Translations under genes and position numbers: made by a program
In this document: positions 1-21,040 of the stretch, in pieces
How the letters are laid out: each line of letters begins with the position of its first letter
How positions within the stretch are numbered: position 1 is the stretch's first letter
Assembly: GCA_964035795.1 (NCBI GenBank)
Contig: OZ038321.1
Span: 13,032,288 to 13,096,287, forward strand
Direction of reading: 5' to 3'
Length of the DNA: 64,000 nucleotides
Source: Pterobdella sp. o SKG-2022
Lineage: Eukaryota > Annelida > Clitellata > Hirudinida > Piscicolidae
Notes under the pieces: model-generated
Told to the model about the DNA's origin: nothing
Seen by the model: only the letters and a program-made list of their open reading frames with translations
Databases searched by the model: none

Positions 1-893
1 AAGGTGAAAAATTTATAAAAATTAAACCTGAAACAAATAAATTGTATATTAAAAATATTATTAACTCAAAATAAATTTTTCCTATATTTGAATTTTTCAT
101 AAGTTATATTACCTAGTGAAAATACATTCACAAATTGTATTGTGTTAAAACCCCATTTGAATCCCCTATCAACCTTGATTCATAAAGATAAAAAAATAAA
201 AAATTATGGGACTAATAGTGCATATATATGAAATTATTATTTTATTGCTAGTCTTAAAGGCTTATTTAGAGTCCATAAACTGTCAATTGGCGCCCTATGT
301 TCAGATGGATTGTTTAATAACATCAATAACAATTATAAAAAACTAATAAAAATGATCATGTTAATAATAAAAATAATAAGAATATTTAAAAAGATACTAA
401 TGGTTATGTAACAGTAATAATAATTATAATATAAGTTGAAACAATAAAAGAATGGAAGTTAGTGATAAAAACGATAAGAATAATCTAATGTTTTAAATAA
501 ATTTAAAAAAATTCAAATATTATAAAATATCGTATTTTTTAATACTTAATATATACCTGAATTATTCAAAACAAAAAATAATTTGACTAATTTATATGAT
601 CCCATGTCATACTGCATTTGTCATTTCAAACCAGCCAATGACGTATGCCTTATTCATTCATGTTTATCGCCATGATTTCAACAAGAATTGACAACACTTT
701 GTAAATATTACATTTTTATATTTATCAAGAATAAGAATAAGAAATTTATCATTTTGCAGTTAACTTTGTAATATAATGAAAAATTAGAAATATCACTAAT
801 TTTGACAAATTTATTTTAGTATAGTAAAAACTTTTATTTTTAATATCAATGTTATATTAGAATAAATAACGTTGTATGTGCAAAGTCTTTTAA
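1..893. other. AT-rich stretch without recognised gene
   Basis: No open frame, RNA gene or repeat family could be recognised here. The sequence is AT-rich with short A and T runs and ends at the tRNA gene. It may be intergenic or intronic DNA of a gene outside the window. Confidence 0.5.
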
Positions 894-985
894 GCCCGGT
901 TAGCTCAGTCGGTAGAGCATCAGACTTTTAAGAGCTGAATCCTCGAGACATCTGAGGGTCATGGGTTCGAGTCCCATATCGGGCG
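894..985 (+). tRNA. tRNA-Lys(UUU) gene with a probable 19-nt intron
   Basis: A full cloverleaf can be drawn. The acceptor arms are 894-900 and 978-984 (one G-T pair), with discriminator G985. A-box-like TAGCTCAGTCGG is at 901-912. The anticodon stem is TCAGA (920-924) with TCTGA (951-955), and the T arm 961-977 carries the B-box GGTTCGAGTC. The loop reads C-TTTT-A with anticodon TTT at 927-929, so the charge is lysine. Nineteen extra bases (931-949) separate positions 37 and 38, which is the canonical place for a nuclear tRNA intron. Removing them gives a normal 7-base loop. A run of eight T (987-994) follows as a Pol III terminator. A pseudogene with an insertion is the alternative, but every stem is intact. 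Confidence 0.85.
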
Positions 986-1659
986 ATTTTTTTTGTTGGA
1001 GAAATTTATTTTTAATATATTATTGTTATTTTATTGACCCATTAAAACTTATGGTAAACCTTATAAAATCTTTTTGGAAGTATACTAGCGCAGGTGTTTT
1101 GCATTTAAATTATAACTTTTCTCAGCAGTGAAAGTTACTTTAATAAAAGGATCAACAGTGCACTTATGTTTTACAATAGCTTAATTTCAACTGCTAAGTC
1201 TTCATCTAGATAAAATCGTAACAAGTTTGGAAATTTAAAGAATCATTTCTTTGATGTTTCTCATTTGTTTGTTTCGAAGACATTTATGTTTGAATATATA
1301 TTATTAAATGCAAATTTTTAAATTTTTGGTTCAAATATTTACAAGCTAAGATGAAACAAAATACCCGAAGGCATATGGCTGCAAGATCTTTTCCGAAGCT
1401 ATTTGAAATCAGTTATGCTTGTTTGTTCAGCAGGTTTTAAAAACAGCTTGAATATTTCATACTTGCATTTTTGAGATACGCTGGATCATTCCAGATACAA
1501 TGATATTTACAGCATTGCATTTGTTCCAGTAATGCTTGCTGTGACTTATGAGATAGGACAGTAATGCTCGTGATCATAGTTACTATTAGTATTATTAATC
1601 ATTTGTAAGGCGCGCAGTTTACAAACTAGATTTGCTGCAGAGGCGCTTGTGTAGTCAAA
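986..1659. other. Spacer between tRNA and LINE remnant
   Basis: Apart from the oligo-T terminator, nothing recognisable is seen. The untranslated 3' end of the minus-strand retrotransposon may extend into the last 50-100 bases, which are less AT-rich than the rest. Confidence 0.4.
987..994 (+). terminator. Pol III oligo-T terminator of the tRNA gene
   Basis: Eight consecutive T directly after the tRNA discriminator base, as expected for RNA polymerase III termination. Confidence 0.75.
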
Positions 1660-3535
1660 GAACTAAGGAAGAGAGATGCGGTTAGAAAGATGCGTTTTTG
1701 AACGCTTGCGAAAATTTTCAAAGAAAGGTAAGAAACGCAGATTAAGTGGAAAAGAATTATATAAATGAGGGGCAATATGCGAAAAAGAGCGATATGAAAA
1801 AGAGTTAGTAGAGACAGGCTGATGCAGCCATAAACCAGAGTTCAAAGACTTGAGACTCATGAGTGAACCAATGAAAGCAATCGAGGCAAGCACGAGATAA
1901 AGAAAAGTAATCGCTTGAAGAACTGTTTTGGCAGCGCGATTTTGGAGAGATTGCAACTTAAAAATGAGGCAGTTCGGGAGTCCACAAAAAAGAGAGTTAC
2001 AAAAGTCGAGCCTGGAAAGAACTAAAGAGATAGTCAAGGCAACGACAGTGTTAAAGGATAGGAATTTGCGTACTTGTTTGATCGCATGGAGGTGAAAGTT
2101 GAATGCTTGTATAATTTGAGAGGCAAAGTGTGTGAAGTTGAGACAAGGATCAAGAGTTACACCTAGTATCTTCAGTTTGGACGACACTGAAAGATAAGTG
2201 GCGTCAAAGGTGATTTTGGCAGAAAGATTGGATTTGGAAAAAAGAATAGAACCGCCTACAAACATCACCTCGCTTTTGGTGGAATTCAACATGAGGTGAT
2301 TGTTGGCAAACCAAGAAGTGAGTTCGGTGATGCATTAAGAAATCTTAGTGAGTCTGGGTTGAGGATAAAAATAAAAGGCACCGGTAGAGAGTGATACCAT
2401 CAGCAAACTGATGATATAAAACGGCGTGCTTTTGTATGATCTCGCTAAGAGATGCTTATAATGAAAAAGGTATGGATCGAAAAACGGAGAGAAACAAGAG
2501 TAAAAGAAGAGCTGCTTATTTTAACAGATTGTTGCGTTTTAAGAGATAGGAATGAAACCAAGATAAAGCAATGCCAGAAATGTGGAAGTTGTCTTCGAGA
2601 ATTGGCAGCATATTAAGGTGATTGATGGTGTCGAAAGTTGCTGAAATATCTAAAGACACCAAAACGGCCTCAGACTCGGTAGCACAGATGTTGCGGAGGC
2701 TATCGGTGATGTACAAAAACGAAATTTCCGTGATGAGAACGATACGCCGATTGGAAAGGTTGAAGTTACGCAGTAAAAAAACGTGAAAGGATAGTCTCTT
2801 GAGAAAAAATTTTTCTAAAATTTTCGAAATAGTGCTGAGGTTTGAAATTGGACGATAGTTGGATGGCTGCTTGGGGTCTAAGCTATTCTCTTTCAGTAAA
2901 AGGGTTTCCTACACTATTTAAAGACAATTTGGAAAAGTTCTTTGCGAAAATGAATAAGCAAAAAGTTTGCGTTTAATGCGAAGATGCCAGAAAATCGCTT
3001 CAGCAAGAAAATAGGGATTATATCTGAAGATGAAGATTTATTTGAGAGAGAGTGATCAGTTTGATGATATGGTCTTTAGTAGGAAGTGAGAAAAATGAGA
3101 GCTTCGATTGGTCATTGTCAGTTAAGGAAGCCCGACGAGAAAGATTAGTGGTCGGTAATGATTTGTGAATCACATCAATTTTAGTCTTGAAAAAAGTGCT
3201 AAAGTTATCAACAAAAGGTCATATTCCGCATAAGTTCGGAAAGGAAGTGGAGAAGATCTGTGTAGTATGGAGTTTGCAGTTTTTCATAAGGCTTTGGAGT
3301 TAGGTGTCACCAAGGATTGCGATAGATTTAGATAGACCGCTCGTGACTTGTTGATGGCGATGCGGGCGAATTTACGCGAAATCTTGAATTTATTCAAAAA
3401 ATAGTCGGAAACATGCATGCGGAGCTTTTAGAGGCGGGATATCTGTCTCTCGATTTTCTTTCTTCGGCGTTTGGTGGTGAGAGCATTCTCAAACAGATGA
3501 AAGTGTGAATGCAAGCATAGTTGACGAACTAATGT
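1660..3535 (-). mobile_element. Decayed non-LTR retrotransposon (LINE), reverse transcriptase region
   Basis: Read on the minus strand, several broken frames add up to the middle and 3' part of a LINE ORF2. At 3535-3060 there are pieces typical of the linker between endonuclease and reverse transcriptase: a basic RRKK-like stretch, then residues resembling 'FxxFFxxKI'. At 2716-2516 lies the palm motif VLVSLDISATFDTINH with the catalytic Asp of RT motif A. At 2292-1663 a 209-codon frame begins LNSTKSEVMFVGG and resembles the region after the RT YxDD box in Jockey/CR1/L2-like elements. The frames are out of register and contain stops, so the copy is dead. The region is clearly more GC-rich than its flanks. 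The clade is not certain. Confidence 0.8.
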
Positions 3536-4469
3536 TATGATATTGTTTTGAATTTATGCACTACCTGTCCTACTTTTACATTTTTTTTGCTTAAATTCAA
3601 AACGAGGCAGTTTTAGAAAACTATAATGTTATTAAAAATCATTTTTAAATCTAAAATTAAATGATTTATTGAGAGTTTAAAATCCTTCAAATCAAATCAA
3701 TGACGACTATGATTATAGTGGAATCAACTTCAGCAGTTTCTAGACCATTGAGTATTATGAACTTTGAATGCAATTTAATGTAATTTAAGTTTTTTTAGAT
3801 ATGACAATTTAAAAAAAAATTATGCAAATATAACTTAATAAACAAAACAGTTAACTAAGATTATATGAAAAAAAAGGTCTGCTATTTGAAACAAAAACAA
3901 CCATAATAATAAATGAAATTTAGAAAACTGAGTTGATTTTATGAATGTATAGAATAATTAAATCTGTGATATTAAACAAAAATATATATATAGATGAAAC
4001 TTCAACTAAAATATTTTAAGCAATCAAATGTTAATTTTAGACAAAATTTGAACAACTTCATTGTCTTCATCTTTTTTCTTCAATGGGCCTTCCACATCAC
4101 CACAATTGAAACCAGAAATTGCTTATCTTTTTCTTTATTGTTACATTCTTTGATATTGATTGAATGATAATAGCTTTTTTATTATCTTTTATAGAATTTT
4201 CTTCCAAGTAATGCCAGCCTTTATTACCCCTAAAAAACCATGAAGTGTTTATCTTTGTAATTTTTGTTGTTGCATGAGATGAAATTGTTGATGTTCACAA
4301 TTTCTCTTCTTCCTATGTAAAGTAAAAAATCCGAAATCATCCCAAAAGAAGTAGTTCTTGTATGTTATTGTACTAAGTTATCGAATTTTGAAATAAAATT
4401 ACAAAATTATTTTAAATAATAATATTTTGACATTTTAAACTGAATTATGTAGTTTTTAAGTATAAAAAC
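3536..4469. other. AT-rich spacer between two LINE remnants
   Basis: No gene or repeat family recognised. Only short A/T runs are seen. Confidence 0.4.
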
Positions 4470-5142
4470 CGACTATTCGCGCCGTCATTATAACTTCGAC
4501 AGGCCTTCGATTGGCGCCAAAAAAATTTGGATTTGATTCTGTAGAGAAGGGTGACGAAATTGAAAAGGTTGATGATTTTCTTTACTTGGGAGGCTACACC
4601 AACTTTTCTCGAGAGATCAACACCCGAATCAGAAAATCATGGGGCTCTCTCAACTCTCTAGCAAAAACCTGGAACTCTCGCATTACCACAGAAACGAAAG
4701 TTAGGATTTTTAAATCTACTGTTGAGTCCATACTGCTATATGGATGTGAATCCTGGGTAATGACCAACGCTGCAGTGAAGAAAATTGATGGCACATACAC
4801 TCGCATGCTCCGAAGAGTCAAAAATATCTCTTGGAGAAACCGCCTATCAAACGCCCAGCTATACGGTCAAATTTCAAAGTTGTCTACCACAATCAAAAGA
4901 AGACGGTTAGCGCTTGCTGGACAAGTAGCTCGGCACAACGAGCCTGCAAAAACTCTGTTGTTCTGGACGCCGGAAGAGTGTAGTAGAAGAGGTCGTCCAA
5001 TTGTAACACTGAAAGACGTACTCCAAAAAGACACAGATCTGACTTCTAACGAATTACCTACTGCTATGGCTGAAAGACAAATAAGGAGAAAAAATTACGT
5101 CATGTCACCGAAATGAAGATCGGAGGCACTACTACTACTTAA
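4470..5142 (+). mobile_element. 3' end of a second LINE (RTE/CR1-like), C-terminal ORF2 fragment
   Basis: A 201-codon open frame at 4511-5116 encodes the C-terminal part of a non-LTR reverse transcriptase polyprotein. Typical segments are FLYLGGYTNFSREINTRI, the 'LLYGCESWVMT' block, a 'YTRMLRRV..ISW' block, 'RRRLALAGQVARH' and 'RRGRPIVTL'. These occur widely in metazoan RTE-like and related LINEs. The upstream RT core is missing, so this is a 5'-truncated copy, the usual outcome of target-primed integration. The frame ends at 5116 and about 20 bp later the sequence ends in four ACT units, which fits the short tandem-repeat tails of this class. The single uninterrupted frame suggests a fairly recent insertion. 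Confidence 0.8.
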
Positions 5143-5488
5143 AATCACTTAATATGCAGTTTGAACTCGATATAGTAGAAATGATCAGAATTGAAGTTAA
5201 ATCAGATTTATTCGGAATACTTTGAAGACAAACGATTGAAAATGACGAGACGCCAAAAACAAAAAATTTAGTTTTGAATAACTGAAGAGCAGCAATAAGT
5301 TGAATTGCTTAAAGTATTATCCTATGAAGATTGTGATGAAACACATTGGATATTAGATCAAATAATGCACAAAATCAACAAAAAAATATTCTACAAAAAT
5401 GAAAATTTTTACAAAGAAAAAAATAAATAATTTAAAATCTTGAATTAAAATAAATTAAATGCAAAACAAAAGACAAAACAAGCAGGCA
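5143..5488. other. 3' flank of rabenosyn-5
   Basis: AT-rich spacer between the LINE tail and the minus-strand stop codon of rabenosyn-5. On the minus strand an AATAAA occurs near 5210 and other A-rich candidates near 5420-5450; any of these could be its poly(A) signal. Confidence 0.4.
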
Positions 5489-8400
5489 TTAAAGTTGTTT
5501 CTGGTATTCCAACTGCAGCAACTTCAAGTTTTCCTCCAACATCCTCATTTCATCGTACTTCCTGTCCCTCTCTGCCTGCTTTATATACCGCTGAATGTTC
5601 TGTATTTGTTGCAGTAGGGGATCTTCTTCATAGCCATCATCAAAAGGATTTGATGTCTTTGGTCTTTTATCTGGTAGCCAACCTTTTTGCGCTCTGTGTG
5701 ATGATGGGAAAATAAAAAAGAAGAAAAAAATTAAAAAACAAATGGTTCAATCAACAAACAGCAAAAAAGTATTTAAAACTAACTCGATATCAGCGATGAA
5801 TGGATTACTACTACCAGCACTACCCACACTATTGCTGGCACCACTAGCCGCACCACTGGTGTTGTAACTATTTACATTATTATCGATTTTTTCTTCATAT
5901 TTTTCGCGCCAAATTTCTTCAAGTTTTCTTTCATTAGCTATTCTTTCCTCCGCCATCTTCTTCCTCAACATCTTCACCTTTTCAACCTCTTCTTCACTCG
6001 GAAGTCGTGGTGATGATAAAAGCTTTTCTTGAACGTACCTGGGATGGTATGATCACATAATTAAATTAATCATTAAAATAATAGCTCAAGAAATAATATA
6101 ATTAGAAAAATTATTAAATACCATGATGCCCACTGAGTCAAAACATTTCTCAACTTGCTTTCTTCCTCTTCTGACAGTTTTTTGCTGAAACAATAATAAC
6201 AGTAACAATGGTGAATAAACAAAACATGAACATCGAGTTTTTATAAAATTTACATAAGTTTTACAAAGATTTTAAAACATGAATATTTGAAAAAATGCCA
6301 AAATCCTTAAGATGTATTACAGCAGATGAGTGATGCGCTGGCTGATCTCATTTATGCTGCTCTTCATGACTGCTGCCTCTGAGTGTCTGTTGTTTTCTCC
6401 TTTGCTGTGAATTATGTAGTAACATTTTTAATGAGAGAAAAAAATAAACAAGATTTGAAACAATAGTAAAGTTATTGAAGCTTAAAAATCATTAGAACAA
6501 ACGTGAAAAGAATGAATAAAACAACAATAAAAAAGGACATGAATAAATATATATGGAGGCAAAAAAGAAGCAACAAAAAATTATTAAAAATGAAACTAAT
6601 TACCCCTGGTAAAACAAATAAAACCTGAGAGAGGCGACGATGCGAGAATACTCAGGAACCAAACTATCTGCATCTTCCATTAGTCCTTTTATGTTCTGTA
6701 AAAAAAACAATTATGGAAGTATAGTTTCTGAATGATGATGTTATTGATTTGTATCTATTATTTTTTCTTGACTGAAAAAATTTATTTTAAATGTTTCAAG
6801 TCAAAAATCGGGAAAAATAACCTTTTTTTGACTGAAAAAAAGTTTATTTTGAATGTTTTTAGTCAAAAAAAAAAAAAAACATTAAAAGTTACGTAAATAA
6901 TAAAAATATTACTATTAATGAACAACAACTTCGTATAAGACAACAAGTGAAGGTTTGAGTGTTTTGGACTTGATTTGCTCCTCTCTACGCTCTAATAAAA
7001 ACCTTGGATGCAAAAATTAAAAAAAAATTATATATGTTAATAAAAATAAAAATGTCAAAAAAAAAAGATAGCGAACCTGCAATGACGACAGCAGCGCATG
7101 GAAGGAACACTACTATCCTCACCCTCGTTACTCGGGTTGAAGGTGGGTCCAGCAAATGAAGATGATGTTGTTGTTGTTGCTAGCTTTCCTGTTTGAAATA
7201 TGAAAAAATTCAGCCTTTTTAGTTTTATATTTTTAAAAATATTATTCAAAATGAAAAAATGCTAAAAAATTTTATTTTATTGAATTTTACAACAGTATAA
7301 TCTAATATGGTACACAAAAACTACCCAGATTTATTTGAAAGAATCTAAAATTCTTAAAACCTTAAAGCTAAACTTGTCAAAAATAATAATTCAATTTTTT
7401 GAAAGTATAATAATAATTGATATAATATTTTAACGGAAACAAAAATTTTAAAAAATACTTTTGAATGAATTTGAATTTTTATTGTTATTTTAAAACATAA
7501 AATTATTATTATTATTAATATGAAGGCAACACACGGGCATAATGTCTGGAGAGGAAGCAGGAGCAGGATGAGCAGATGACACAACCACACAGGCGACAGT
7601 GGTGTCTGCGACGTGTGAGGTTGAACCTGATGAGGGTTGAGTAGGATTATATCTGTTAGTTCATATAATATTGATTATCACGTGTTAAGTATAATGAATA
7701 TGATGGCCGACTAACGTTTTACATCAATGATGTTAAGACTATCGAAAGGGAAATAAAATGGTAACAAAAATAGATTGAAAAAATTTTTTTGTGAAATTAA
7801 TCTCACTGAGGATTTTTATGAAAATCGTTCAAGTAGTTAACCTTGGAACAAAACAATCATCAAAACGACACAAACAAAAACTCAAAAACTATTAATATTT
7901 TAGATTCTTTAGTATTTAAATTTTACAAATGCCTGCAACAAGCCGAATCAGCATTGAAACCCACCTGTGACCACAAGTCATGCATATAGTAGTATCACTG
8001 TCTGAAGCCCATGCCACCAACGATTTCTCCAACTCTAACCATGATGCAAATTATTACTTTTAAAAAATACTAATTGATTTTGGATAATTAATTTTTGAAA
8101 AAGTTCACGTTGATTACGTGGTTTTTAATAACTTATTTGAAGCACGAAAAGCTATTCTTTTTAGCAAGATTAGCTTTATTAAAAAATTTTAGCAACTTTT
8201 TTTTAGGACTAAGGCTAAACTTATAAAAAATTATAGCTTTTTAAATGAGTGAGAGCCTTATAGTTATATTCAAATCATAGAAACACTGAAAAAATTATTT
8301 TCTAAATGAGCCTGATGATGAAAACATATGTTTTCGATGAGCTTCATTCAAATACAATTTTTTTCAAGTATTTCTTTGAATTGAATATAAGTTTTTTGTA

Positions 8401-9858
8401 TCAATAAAAACCTTATAAAATCGATGTAAAATTTAGAAAATTAGTTGGTAAAAAATACGTTAATATTTATATAAAGCATCGATACTATTAATCATCATGA
8501 AATCAATTTTGTAGCCAGTTTCATTTTATAAACTAATCTTTAATTCCGGGGAGATTCATAATTAACGTAGTAAAAACTATAGGATGAAAAAGTATATCAA
8601 TTGATATATAGGGCTTATTCAGAAGTTTTTTTGAATGATTCCTTAGAAACAAAAAACTTTCATGAATTACTTTAAACCTCATGAACCCGTGTTTTCACCA
8701 TTTCATTTTATGAATCATGTTAAACGTATACAATTATACAAATTTGTGGGCCTATATGAACCCCTCCAGCTTGTTGTTTATTTATGTAAAAATGACCATT
8801 TTGATAGCCAACTGTAGGTACTTATTTGGTTGTAAAGACAATAAAATAGATCAATCACTAATGAAATCTTACTACATGTGATTGAAGTCTTATTGAAGAT
8901 ATAAGATGAAAAAACTTTATATAAGTTTTGTGTTCAAATTTTCTCAAAGCAAAATCTTCAATACTAAAAGCGAAAATGAACACATTTAAACTTGAAAAGT
9001 TTGTGATGTAAAGATGGTACCTTTTTTCTTATTGTCATCAAGACTTTGATCGATTTTTAGAAGTTTGTCTATGCGATTCAGAAGATTGTTTGTCTGCATT
9101 GAAAATCTGCAAAAAGAGTAATAAATAATAGTCATAAATGATATAGTTGAAATAAATAGAACTTATCGAATGGTAAAAGATTTGAACTAACGAAAAAATT
9201 AAATAGTTTAAGTGAGTACTGAAAAAAACAGTTTAAAATGATATGAAATCATCATCACCATCATGATTTCATTTCATTTTTATACGAAAGTATAATAATA
9301 ACCTATCAACTCTTCTATCCCTGATTTGTTTATAAACATCTGTATGACTATGAATGACTCCTATTCAATGATGTTAATAAGATAATAAGACTGATGGAAT
9401 TATAGTGATTATTGTTATGGATTCAACATTATATTTATTTTCAAAAATTATTTAGAGATCCTAAAATAATACTGAGACTACCGAGTTCTTGATGTTCACT
9501 GTAAGAGGGTAATGTGTGTGTGAAAGAAGTTGTTGTTGTTAATACAGGAGTGTTTGAGCCATCTTTGCCCAAAAATTTTTTAGCCTTCCCAAATAATCCT
9601 AATGATGGGTTCAATCATGAGTATAAATGAAATTAATTTTTTGAAAGCCATTTAATTATTTTTTTTGAAAAAATTTAAAATGTAATTTGATGGAAGTTTC
9701 AAAACAGTTTTAGGAACACCTTTAATTTGGTCGACAATAGCCGTATCTTCGTCGGGATGGCAAGTTTCGAAATGACCACGAAGATTGAGTAATGAGCCTA
9801 AATCCACATAACATATCGGACATATAAAACCTTCCAATTCTTGATTTTTATTTGACAT
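5489..9858 (-). CDS. RBSN: Rabenosyn-5 (FYVE-domain Rab4/Rab5 effector), 13 coding exons
   Basis: Coding exons in order: 9858-9720, 9598-9482, 9360-9303, 9106-9021, 8034-7965, 7626-7535, 7188-7077, 6984-6930, 6695-6625, 6404-6321, 6184-6122, 6038-5784, 5693-5489. All have GT/AG borders and matching phases, giving about 468 residues. The N-terminus has a C2H2-like finger (C13, C16, H29, H34). A FYVE domain follows at about residues 135-226; it holds the phosphatidylinositol-3-phosphate motif RRRHHCRLCG and ends in RCCRHC. Next comes a helical Rab-binding region, then a charged coiled coil with an NPF motif (SNPFIADI). The C-terminus starts GWLPDKRP and holds a second NPF and the Rab-binding helix DPLLQQIQNIQRYIKQAE. 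Rabenosyn-5 bridges Rab5 and Rab4 on early endosomes and binds EHD proteins through NPF. This protein is shorter than the vertebrate one (about 780 residues) and ends after the first Rab-binding helix. Confidence 0.92.
6761..6870. repeat. Two tandem 60-bp hairpin units in a rabenosyn-5 intron
   Basis: TTGACTGAAAAAA occurs at 6769 and again at 6829. Each copy is followed about 25 bp later by its partial inverse AGTCAAAAA. The result is two successive similar stem-loops, 60 bp apart, inside the intron between exons 8 and 9 of the minus-strand gene coordinates (6696-6929). Confidence 0.6.
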
Positions 9859-10339
9859 TTTTTTATTTTTACTTTTAATAATAATCAAAATTGCATTAAA
9901 TGTACATTTACTAAGTTTACTCCAAATTAGAAATTAAAATGTACACTAAAAAGCTTGATTTGAGAAAAAGTTTCATTATTTTAATTTATTTTTTACATAT
10001 TTTGCGTTCCACTTTTAAATTGATCAGAAACACCTACATTTTTATAAAATAATCTTGTTCAAGTTTACTTGCAAAATTTTTCCAACTTTAAATTTTTAAA
10101 AATATTTTTTGCAAATATTTTAATTTTCATCAAAAATGTCATGTGACTACTAGGAGTTACTTAAGGAATGGCCTCCCTTAAATAGGAATTTAATTTTATG
10201 TGTTAATAGATACATTTTGAACTAATATAAACCTTTTCTTCATTGTAATTAAAAAATTTTCATTTTCAATTGGATCAAATTGAATTCTGAAAATCAAATA
10301 CGAAATTAATTTTTAATTAGTTTGACGAAAACTTGCAAA
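9859..10339. promoter_or_regulatory. Divergent intergenic region, rabenosyn-5 / AP-2 alpha
   Basis: Only 481 bp separate the two start codons, which face away from each other. The interval must hold both 5' UTRs and both core promoters, so a shared bidirectional promoter is likely. It is AT-rich with no clear TATA box; no CpG-rich block is visible. This is inferred from layout alone. Confidence 0.6.
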
Positions 10340-21040
<10,701 letters not shown>

